Assembly: GCA_009926645.1 (NCBI GenBank)
Contig: RFOO01000097.1
Coordinates: 1 to 5,136 of the forward strand
Source of the DNA: a bacterium
GTDB taxonomy: Bacteria; Verrucomicrobiota; Verrucomicrobiia; Opitutales; UBA953
Direction of reading: 5' to 3'
Length of the DNA stretch: 5,136 nt
The translations under genes were made by a program, and so were the position numbers. The notes under the pieces were generated by a model. It did not search any database. It was not told where the DNA came from and was given only the letters and a program-made list of their open reading frames with translations. This document shows positions 1 to 5,136 of this stretch, one piece after another. Numbering within the stretch: the first letter of the stretch is position 1; each line of letters starts with the position of its first letter.

Positions 1-1052
1 AGTAGAGCGGGAATCAGAGAGACAAATCGAGTACACGTGCGAACAAACCACGCAGAGCTTCTCATTCTCAAAAACCCTTCGAGAACAATCTGTCCAGCCA
101 TGGTGCCCGTAATTGTCGCATTTACGCCCGAGGCTAATAAGGCGATCGCAAAAAGATGCGCAGCGACATTGGAACCAAGAGCTCCGTCGAGCAATCGGTG
201 AGCTTCGCGGATATCATCGACCACTGGGTGACCCACTTTATGGAAAGCCGTGGCACTAAGAATGAGCAACCCCGCATTAACAAAAAATGCGAAAGAAAGT
301 GCGATGGTCGAATCGTAGGTCGCATACTGAATAGACTGTTTGCGCTCGGTTTCGGTTTTTCCAAAATTGCGTGTCCCGATAATCGACGAGTGGAGATACA
401 AATTATGCGGCATGACCGTTGCTCCGACGATACCAAGCGCGATGAAGAGCATTCCTGGTTGCTGAATCACTGCGGAAGTAGGTATAAACCCTTGAACGAC
501 TTGAGCAAAGTCAGGCCGAGCGAGAAGTAGTTCAATGCCAATACAAGCAGCGATTGTAAAAACGAGTAGAGCGACAAAGGATTCAAGCCAGCGGAATCCC
601 ATTCGGGTGAAAGCTAACAAGAGAAGAACATCGAAAGCCGTAATCAGTGCTCCGAAAAATAAGGGAATACCAAAGAGAAGTTGCAGAGCGATGGCAGAGC
701 CAAGAAGTTCTGCTAAATCCATCGCGATAATTCCAATTTGCGCTGAAATCCAAAGAAATTTGGAGACTAAAGGAGAATACTGGCCACGACAATTTTGCGC
801 TAAATCTTCACCTGTTGCAGCATACAACCGAATACAGAGGTGCTGAAACAAAATAGCCATCAAATTGGAAAGCAAAATAACCCAAAGAAGAGCATACCCG
901 AATTCAGAACCTCCCGCTAAATCCGTAGCCCAATTTCCGGGATCCATGTAACCGACAGCGACTAAGAAACCAGGGCCGACAAAAGCAAAAAATCGACGAA
1001 AAGCCGAAAGCAGCGAGATTCCTCGGGTTGGCTTTTCGGTGAACGCGTTCAT
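1..1052 (-). CDS. mntH: NRAMP-family Mn2+/divalent metal:H+ symporter, C-terminus cut by window edge
   Basis: Inner-membrane transporter that imports Mn2+ (and often Fe2+ or other divalent metals) with protons. The frame is open from the ATG at 1052-1050 to the left edge, giving 350 codons; the last TM helices and the stop lie outside the window. The NRAMP signatures are all visible. The TM1 metal-site motif DPGN is at residues 37-40, and the TM6 motif MPHNLYLHS at 214-222 has M214 and the histidines H216 and H221. The consensus transport loop (TITGTMAGQ followed by LEGF) is at about 313-327. The D37-to-M214 spacing of 177 equals that between the metal ligands D49 and M226 of the Staphylococcus capitis homologue, and A211 matches its A223. 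Eight hydrophobic segments can be followed up to about residue 312, with a ninth starting near the edge. The start is well fixed because an in-frame TGA directly precedes the ATG. There is no Shine-Dalgarno sequence. The gene follows the TPR gene on the same strand after 56 bases. Family assignment is secure; the metal preference is inferred from the family. Confidence 0.95.
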   Translation of the reverse strand, partial: MNAFTEKPTRGISLLSAFRRFFAFVGPGFLVAVGYMDPGNWATDLAGGSEFGYALLWVILLSNLMAILFQHLCIRLYAATGEDLAQNCRGQYSPLVSKFLWISAQIGIIAMDLAELLGSAIALQLLFGIPLFFGALITAFDVLLLLAFTRMGFRWLESFVALLVFTIAACIGIELLLARPDFAQVVQGFIPTSAVIQQPGMLFIALGIVGATVMPHNLYLHSSIIGTRNFGKTETERKQSIQYATYDSTIALSFAFFVNAGLLILSATAFHKVGHPVVDDIREAHRLLDGALGSNVAAHLFAIALLASGVNATITGTMAGQIVLEGFLRMRSSAWFVRTCTRFVSLIPAL

Positions 1053-1059
1053 TCAGTTT

Positions 1060-1088
1060 ACAATCGGTACACACAAGACATCTGTCAA
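1060..1088 (-). promoter_or_regulatory. Candidate sigma70-type promoter for mntH
   Basis: On the minus strand there is a perfect -35 hexamer TTGACA (1088-1083), a 17-base spacer, and a weak -10 GATTGT (1065-1060, 3 of 6 consensus). Transcription would then start at or next to the ATG at 1052, which would make the mRNA leaderless; this fits the absence of a ribosome binding site. A short palindrome, GACAGATGTC (1086-1077), overlaps the 3' part of the -35 and the start of the spacer and could bind a metal-responsive repressor, but it matches no MntR or Fur box that I can name. The -10 is poor, so this is a suggestion only. Confidence 0.35.
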
Positions 1089-1090
1089 TC

Positions 1091-1106
1091 CAGCGTCCCC
1101 CCGCTG
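1091..1106 (-). other. Small GC-rich hairpin between the TPR gene and mntH
   Basis: CAGCG and CGCTG form a perfect 5-bp stem around a 6-base loop (GGGGGA on the minus strand), 2 bases after the TPR stop codon. No T-tract follows on either strand, so it is not a standard intrinsic terminator. It could slow RNA polymerase, protect the 3' end of the glgB-TPR transcript, or be chance. It lies just upstream of the candidate mntH promoter, as expected if the two transcripts are separate. Confidence 0.3.
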
Positions 1107-1108
1107 AG

Positions 1109-1417
1109 TTATAATTGAGACAGTAGAACTCGTAACTCCGCCTCTGGATCTTCGTGTCCTTGACTCACCGCACACTGAAGAGCCTCTTGAAGAACAACCT
1201 TTGCTGGTTCTTTTTGGCCGAGGGCAAGGTAACATTTTCCTAAGAGAATTTTGGGCATCATCCAATCGGCTTTAGCTGCGGCCGCTTTCTCCAAATGAAT
1301 CAAAGCATCCTGGGCCTTACCCTCCTGCAGTAGGCACTGCCCTAAAGAAAAACGAAAAAGTGGATTGGCTGGGTCAGAGTGAACCAGAGAAAGAAAAGTT
1401 TCGGAACGTTTAGTCAT
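1109..1417 (-). CDS. Small tetratricopeptide-repeat (TPR) protein
   Basis: A 102-residue protein made almost wholly of two TPR units at about residues 18-51 and 52-85, a helical scaffold that binds other proteins. Repeat 1 shows the TPR spacing in SLGQCLLQEGKAQDALIHLE; repeat 2 repeats it in LLGKCYLALGQKEPAKVVLQ, with the usual small, aromatic and Gly/Ala positions (Gly before the first helix turn, Tyr, Gly in the turn, Ala in helix B). There is no signal peptide or membrane segment, so it should be cytoplasmic. The ATG at 1417-1415 is directly preceded by an in-frame TAA, so no longer start exists. The ribosome site is weak (GAG, 5 bases before the ATG). It begins 6 bases after the glgB stop, which implies co-transcription and probably translational coupling. 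The partner is unknown; a link to glycogen metabolism is inferred only from position. Small tandem TPR proteins occur in many contexts, so no symbol is given. Confidence 0.85.
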   Translation of the reverse strand: MTKRSETFLSLVHSDPANPLFRFSLGQCLLQEGKAQDALIHLEKAAAAKADWMMPKILLGKCYLALGQKEPAKVVLQEALQCAVSQGHEDPEAELRVLLSQL

Positions 1418-1423
1418 TTAAGC

Positions 1424-3613
1424 TCAAACCGTTGTCTTACGAAAAATAAGTAAGGAAAGGCCTGGCAAACAAACCTCAATCGACTGGGAAAATCCGTGAG
1501 CGGAAATAGGCTGAGATTGTACACCTCCCAAATTTCCCAATCCACTACCTGCATAAGCTGAAGCATTGGTATTGAGTGCTTCCTCCCAAAAACCTCCCGT
1601 GGGTACACCGATTCGATAGGTTCTCTCGACCGGTGTAAAATTACCCGCCACCACCCAAGAACAGCTATAACCATGTCGGGCAAAGGTTAAAACGCTTTGA
1701 CTAGCATCATCCGCGTGAATCCAGGTAAATCCACCCGAATCATAATCGCGCTCAGCAATGGTGGGATCTCGACGCAAAAGTGCATTCAAATCGGTGACTA
1801 ACTTTTGCAGACCCGAATGAATGGGGTACTGCAGTAAATGCCAATCCAGTGATTGGGCAAAATTCCACTCTGCGAATTGCCCGAATTCACAGCCCATAAA
1901 AAGTGATTTCTTGCCTGGCCAAGCCCACTGTAAGGCCAAGAGACAACGGAGATTAGCTGCTTTCTCCGAAAAACCATCGCCAGCCATTTTGTTCATTAAT
2001 GAACCTTTACCGTGCACCACTTCGTCATGCGAAAAAGACTGCACAAAGGCTTCCGACCACTGGTAGAGCATGCCAAAGGTCAGTTGGTGATGATGGTACT
2101 TTCTGAAAAGCGGATTCTCTTTAAAGTAACCCAAAGTGTCATGCATCCAGCCCATGTTCCACTTATAATCGAATCCTAAGCCCCCCTCATTAATTGGCTT
2201 CGTTACACCAGGATAAGAAGTGGATTCTTCGGCGATAGTAATCGCACCTGCATGATAAACATGAACCAAAGCATTCATTTGGCGAAGAAACTCAATGGCA
2301 TCGAGATTCTCACGACCTCCATAACGATTGGGTATCCACTCTCCGTCTTTTCGTGAATAATCCAAATAAAGCATGGATGCGACTGCATCGACGCGAAGTC
2401 CATCGATGTGAAAACGCTCTAACCAAGAGAGAGCCGATCCAACCAAAAAGCCCCTAACCTCATGACGTCCATAGTTAAAAATGAGCGTGCCCCAGTCTTG
2501 ATGTTCGCCTAAACGAGAATCGGCATGTTCGTAGAGATGAGTGCCATCAAATTGAGCTAAAGCAAAAGCATCTTTGGGGAAGTGTGCAGGAACCCAGTCG
2601 ATAATCACACCAATGCCAGCGCGGTGCAAAGTATCCACCAGCGTCATAAAATCCCAAGGGCTACCAAAGCGGTGAGTGGGCGCATAAAATCCAGTAACTT
2701 GATAACCCCAAGATCCATCAAAAGGGTGCTCCGCGGGTGGCATCAACTCCACATGTGAGAATCCTAAACGCTGGCAGTATTCGGCTAATTGCTCTCCTAA
2801 TTCTTGATAACTCAGTAAACGATTACCTTCTTCGGGGACTCTACGCCAAGAGGCTAAATGAACTTCATAGATGGATACAGGCTGGAGACGCGAGTTAGTG
2901 CGACGACGCGACTCCATCCAATCTTCATCGTGCCAAATAAAACCAGATAGGTCGCAAACAATCGCAGCGTGATTGGGCGACGGCTCAAACTGTAATCCAA
3001 ATGGATCGGTTTTTAAAAAAGGAGTGCTTTCGTGAGGTCCAACAATTTCAAATTTATAACGAGCACCTGCCTGTAAATGTGGAATAAAGAGTTCCCAAAC
3101 GCCTGAGGCACCCAGTGAGCGCATCGGATGGGCACGCCCATTCCAAAAATTATGATCGCCAACAACGGAAACGCGTCGAGCCGAAGGAGCCCATACAGCG
3201 AAGGAAACCCCTTTCACTCCATCCATGGTTCGAAGATGCGAGCCCAACTTCTGGTAGATTTGATGATCATCCCCTTTACCAAATAAAAAAAGGTCGTACT
3301 CGGAGATTGTTGGCAGAAAGCGATAGGGGTCTTCGACTTGAGTAACCGTTCCATCGGAGTAAGTGACTTTAAACTGATAACGGAATAATTCCTTTTCCTT
3401 AAAAGTACGCTCAAAGAGACCCAGTTCATGAAGTAGGGTCATCTTCAGCCCCCGCTTACTCTGTTTTTTAAGGATTTCACATTGAATAGCCCCTGGGAAA
3501 TACCCGCGCACAACCGTACCTCCACCCCCGACGGAATGATGCCCCAGCAGACGATGAGGACAGCTTTCGGTGCCATCTATCAGGCTCTTGAGCTCTGCCG
3601 GGCTGAGAAGCAT
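1424..3613 (-). CDS. glgB: 1,4-alpha-glucan (glycogen) branching enzyme, GH13
   Basis: Cytoplasmic enzyme (EC 2.4.1.18) that cuts alpha-1,4 glucan chains and re-attaches them by alpha-1,6 links, making the branches of glycogen. At 729 residues it is essentially the length of E. coli GlgB (728). Domains in order: an N1 beta-domain (about 1-110), a CBM48 carbohydrate-binding domain (about 125-225, with VSFAVWAPSARRVSVVGDHN), the GH13 catalytic barrel (about 245-610) and a C-terminal beta-domain (about 625-725). The conserved GH13 regions are all present: DWVPAHF (339-345); GLRVDAVASML with nucleophile D409; IAEEST with acid/base E462; and SFSHDEVVHGK with D530. The spacings of 53 and 68 residues match E. 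coli D405, E458 and D526 exactly, so the enzyme should be active. An in-frame TAA two codons upstream fixes the ATG at 3613-3611. It is the first gene of a probable operon with the TPR gene and is divergent from lptD. No other glycogen genes are in the window. Confidence 0.98.
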   Translation of the reverse strand: MLLSPAELKSLIDGTESCPHRLLGHHSVGGGGTVVRGYFPGAIQCEILKKQSKRGLKMTLLHELGLFERTFKEKELFRYQFKVTYSDGTVTQVEDPYRFLPTISEYDLFLFGKGDDHQIYQKLGSHLRTMDGVKGVSFAVWAPSARRVSVVGDHNFWNGRAHPMRSLGASGVWELFIPHLQAGARYKFEIVGPHESTPFLKTDPFGLQFEPSPNHAAIVCDLSGFIWHDEDWMESRRRTNSRLQPVSIYEVHLASWRRVPEEGNRLLSYQELGEQLAEYCQRLGFSHVELMPPAEHPFDGSWGYQVTGFYAPTHRFGSPWDFMTLVDTLHRAGIGVIIDWVPAHFPKDAFALAQFDGTHLYEHADSRLGEHQDWGTLIFNYGRHEVRGFLVGSALSWLERFHIDGLRVDAVASMLYLDYSRKDGEWIPNRYGGRENLDAIEFLRQMNALVHVYHAGAITIAEESTSYPGVTKPINEGGLGFDYKWNMGWMHDTLGYFKENPLFRKYHHHQLTFGMLYQWSEAFVQSFSHDEVVHGKGSLMNKMAGDGFSEKAANLRCLLALQWAWPGKKSLFMGCEFGQFAEWNFAQSLDWHLLQYPIHSGLQKLVTDLNALLRRDPTIAERDYDSGGFTWIHADDASQSVLTFARHGYSCSWVVAGNFTPVERTYRIGVPTGGFWEEALNTNASAYAGSGLGNLGGVQSQPISAHGFSQSIEVCLPGLSLLIFRKTTV

Positions 3614-3629
3614 ACCTTACCATCCAAGA

Positions 3630-3635
3630 ATAATA
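3630..3635 (-). promoter_or_regulatory. Candidate -10 element for glgB
   Basis: On the minus strand, TATTAT (5 of 6 to TATAAT) ends 16 bases before the glgB ATG, giving a leader of about 10-14 bases. No recognisable -35 lies 16-18 bases upstream (GCACTG at 17), so if real this promoter would need an activator or another sigma factor. The inverted repeat at 3667-3694 is centred about 57 bases upstream of the expected start, a typical activator position. Confidence 0.35.
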
Positions 3636-3640
3636 CCCCT

Positions 3641-3669
3641 TTCGCAAGCGCACAGTGCCCGAAAATACT
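3641..3669 (+). promoter_or_regulatory. Candidate promoter for lptD
   Basis: TTCGCA (3641-3646, 4 of 6 to TTGACA), a 17-base spacer and AATACT (3664-3669, 4 of 6 to TATAAT) face lptD, with an expected start near 3676. The -10 overlaps the left arm of the inverted repeat by three bases, so a protein bound to the repeat would block it. The match is modest and could be chance in so short a region. Confidence 0.3.
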
Positions 3670-3694
3670 TGAGGATGAGCCTTAATCCTCAAGT
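3667..3694. repeat. Perfect 10-bp inverted repeat in the glgB/lptD divergent region
   Basis: ACTTGAGGAT (3667-3676) and ATCCTCAAGT (3685-3694) are exact reverse complements separated by 8 bases (GAGCCTTA). The structure ends 9 bases before the lptD ATG and 53 bases before the glgB start. It may be a binding site for a dimeric regulator controlling one or both genes, or an RNA stem in the lptD leader that limits access to the start. It has no T-tract and lies upstream of both genes, which argues against a terminator. The repeat is seen directly; the function is inferred. Confidence 0.7.
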
Positions 3695-3703
3695 CTGAAG
3701 CCA

Positions 3704-5136
3704 ATGCCTGGCCAACCACATTGGATACCCGCCCTCTGCCTCTGTTTTGCAGCATCGCTCTACGCCGCGGATACCAACCCCGACTTAAAAAAGTCGTTGG
3801 AGAAGATGACTAATGTCCAAGGACAAAGTTTCACTTACGAAGAGGACGGCAAAGTACTGGTAGCCATCGATGCGAGTTTTGAAGCGAATGAGGCTCGATT
3901 GGTCGCAAAAAAAATTCGTTTCGATTCGGTATCGGGTATTATCACCGCTGAAGGTAACATTATCTACACAACCAAAAATCTGCGCATTATGGGTGAGCGC
4001 GTGATGATGGATCCCAAGGCTGATTTGATCGTTGCCGAAAATGTTAAGTTTGGTCGCAACCCTTATTATTTTACCGCCGAAGAACTAAGAATTGAGAAAG
4101 GCGACAAATCCATGCGTGGCGTTCGCATGTGGAACAAGGAACCCCACCCCTACGGCATGGAACTCGGCGTGGAGAGTGCCTATTATTCCGAGAAAGAAGA
4201 TTGGTTAAGCCTGCATGGCACCAAACCTTATCTCGCAGGCATTCCTTTTCTTTATGTACCCTACTACGGACAAGAGGGCTACAAAGACATTCCTTACGAT
4301 GTTGAATTAGAAACGGGCTCAAACAATTCCCAAGGTAAATATCTTAGAACCATGGTCATGGTTCGCACATCACCCAAGCTTTGGGTCGGTGGCCTCTTAG
4401 ATTATTATACTGATTCTGGTCTGTTAATTGGACCTTCCATCAAATTCGATAGTCGAAAAAACGCAGGCAACGAAACGATTTGGCATGGCTTTGTCAAAGG
4501 TGGCTACATCCATGATAACGGCTCTATTGAATCGGATAAATATAGCCGTATCCCTGATCAAAATCGTGGCTTTCTTAATGGTGAGATCGCAGGTCGGACT
4601 AATACGGGTATCGAAATCGCTGGACAGGTTTTTGCCGTCAGCGATGCAAACTTTATTCGCAACTTCCGTCCACGACTGATGGATGATTTAGGCTATCCTC
4701 AAGCCACTTTTGAAATTACCTCACCCTTATCCAATGGCTTCTTATCAGGCAATGTCGTGGCAAAAGCGGATAACTATCAAGATGTCGTTCAAAAGTTACC
4801 TGAAGTTAGATATGATTTACCCGAAACACCACTCGGATTAACCTCTCTTAATCAAAGATCATTTGTCTCTGTTGCCTACCTAAACCAGCGCCCATCTGAG
4901 ATTGTGCCTTTGGGCGACTTTGCTTCTGTGACTGGATCGAACAGCGCTTGGTCGAGTTCTCGATTAGATGCTTACTATGGTTTAACTTATCCGATTCGCA
5001 CTGGAGATTATCTATCCTTCAAGCCTGTTATCGGCGCTCGTGCCACTCATTGGACATCGGGATTAAACGGCGAAGGGGCAATCACCAAGGTAATGGGACA
5101 AGCAGGGTTTGACCTCGAGGGCTTAGCCACTGGCTC
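3704..5136 (+). CDS. lptD: LptD-type LPS-assembly outer-membrane protein, C-terminus cut by window edge
   Basis: LptD is the outer-membrane beta-barrel that, with the lipoprotein LptE, inserts lipopolysaccharide into the outer leaflet. From the ATG at 3704 the frame is open for 477 codons to the right edge. Residues 1-21 look like a signal peptide (hydrophobic core IPALCLCFAASLYA, cut near A21/A22), although the n-region has no Lys or Arg. Residues about 48-165 resemble the OstA/LptA beta-jellyroll (IITAEGNIIYTTKNLRI, then ADLIVAENVKF). IPFLYVPYYG at 180-189 matches the conserved segment joining this domain to the barrel. Residues about 195 onward alternate as barrel strands and contain the family-like stretch SDANFIRNF (313-321) and LPEVRYDLPETPLG (365-378). 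An in-frame TAA at 3683 excludes any ATG further upstream; the ribosome site is weak (GAAG at 3697-3700). No cysteine is visible after the signal peptide. Assignment rests on motif recognition and would be confirmed by the missing C-terminal half. Confidence 0.88.
   Translation, partial: MPGQPHWIPALCLCFAASLYAADTNPDLKKSLEKMTNVQGQSFTYEEDGKVLVAIDASFEANEARLVAKKIRFDSVSGIITAEGNIIYTTKNLRIMGERVMMDPKADLIVAENVKFGRNPYYFTAEELRIEKGDKSMRGVRMWNKEPHPYGMELGVESAYYSEKEDWLSLHGTKPYLAGIPFLYVPYYGQEGYKDIPYDVELETGSNNSQGKYLRTMVMVRTSPKLWVGGLLDYYTDSGLLIGPSIKFDSRKNAGNETIWHGFVKGGYIHDNGSIESDKYSRIPDQNRGFLNGEIAGRTNTGIEIAGQVFAVSDANFIRNFRPRLMDDLGYPQATFEITSPLSNGFLSGNVVAKADNYQDVVQKLPEVRYDLPETPLGLTSLNQRSFVSVAYLNQRPSEIVPLGDFASVTGSNSAWSSSRLDAYYGLTYPIRTGDYLSFKPVIGARATHWTSGLNGEGAITKVMGQAGFDLEGLATG

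Noticed and set aside
134..792. Minus-strand open frames of 100 and 69 codons inside mntH
   Set aside because: They are in a different frame of the same strand as mntH and overlap its conserved TM regions, so they are shadows.
156..846. Two plus-strand open frames (156-530 and 535-846) of 124 and 103 codons
   Set aside because: They lie antisense to mntH, whose translation shows intact NRAMP motifs throughout. The products are rich in basic and polar residues and resemble no family I recognise.
1053..1265. A minus-strand 70-codon frame whose TGA abuts the mntH ATG
   Set aside because: It overlaps the TPR gene in another frame and encodes an Arg/Ser-rich low-complexity product. The TGA-ATG junction is coincidental.
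3667..3694. Intrinsic terminator
   Set aside because: The inverted repeat is not followed by a T-tract on either strand and sits upstream of two divergent genes, with no gene ending nearby.
3734..3748. Possible lipoprotein signal at the two cysteines of the LptD leader
   Set aside because: The residue before each cysteine is Leu, not Gly, Ala or Ser, and LptD proteins are barrels with ordinary signal peptides, so a lipobox is not supported.
3477..3755. A minus-strand 92-codon frame spanning the divergent region
   Set aside because: It overlaps the 5' ends of both glgB and lptD in other frames, has no recognisable domain, and would cover the promoter region.
4071..4679. Open frames of 83 codons on either strand inside lptD
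   Set aside because: They overlap the continuous lptD frame, which reads through the OstA-like domain and barrel strands without interruption.

Overview
The window holds four protein genes packed almost end to end, two of them cut by the window edges. No mobile element, CRISPR array, tRNA or rRNA was recognised. The host is a diderm (Gram-negative) bacterium, because one gene encodes an LptD-type lipopolysaccharide-assembly outer-membrane protein. All four starts have weak or no Shine-Dalgarno sequence, and the gene mix would fit a Verrucomicrobiota/PVC-like lineage. That placement is only a guess; nothing in the window fixes the taxonomy.

Layout. On the minus strand, read from right to left: glgB (3613-1424), a full-length glycogen branching enzyme; a 102-residue two-repeat TPR protein (1417-1109) that begins 6 bases after the glgB stop; and an NRAMP-family Mn2+/divalent-metal transporter, mntH (1052 to the left edge, C-terminus missing). 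A 56-base gap before mntH carries a small GC-rich hairpin and a plausible promoter of its own (TTGACA, 17-base spacer, GATTGT). On the plus strand, lptD (3704 to the right edge, C-terminus missing) is divergent from glgB.

The 90-base glgB/lptD divergent region carries a perfect 10-bp inverted repeat with an 8-base spacer, plus weak promoter-like hexamers facing both ways. It is the most notable regulatory structure in the window and a candidate shared operator. glgB and the TPR gene probably form one transcript. mntH may be read through from it or started independently. lptD is functionally separate (envelope biogenesis).

The catalytic residues of GlgB and the metal-site residues of MntH are intact. 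I found no clear evidence of a previously undescribed system. The findings listed are modest regulatory and structural oddities in an otherwise housekeeping region.
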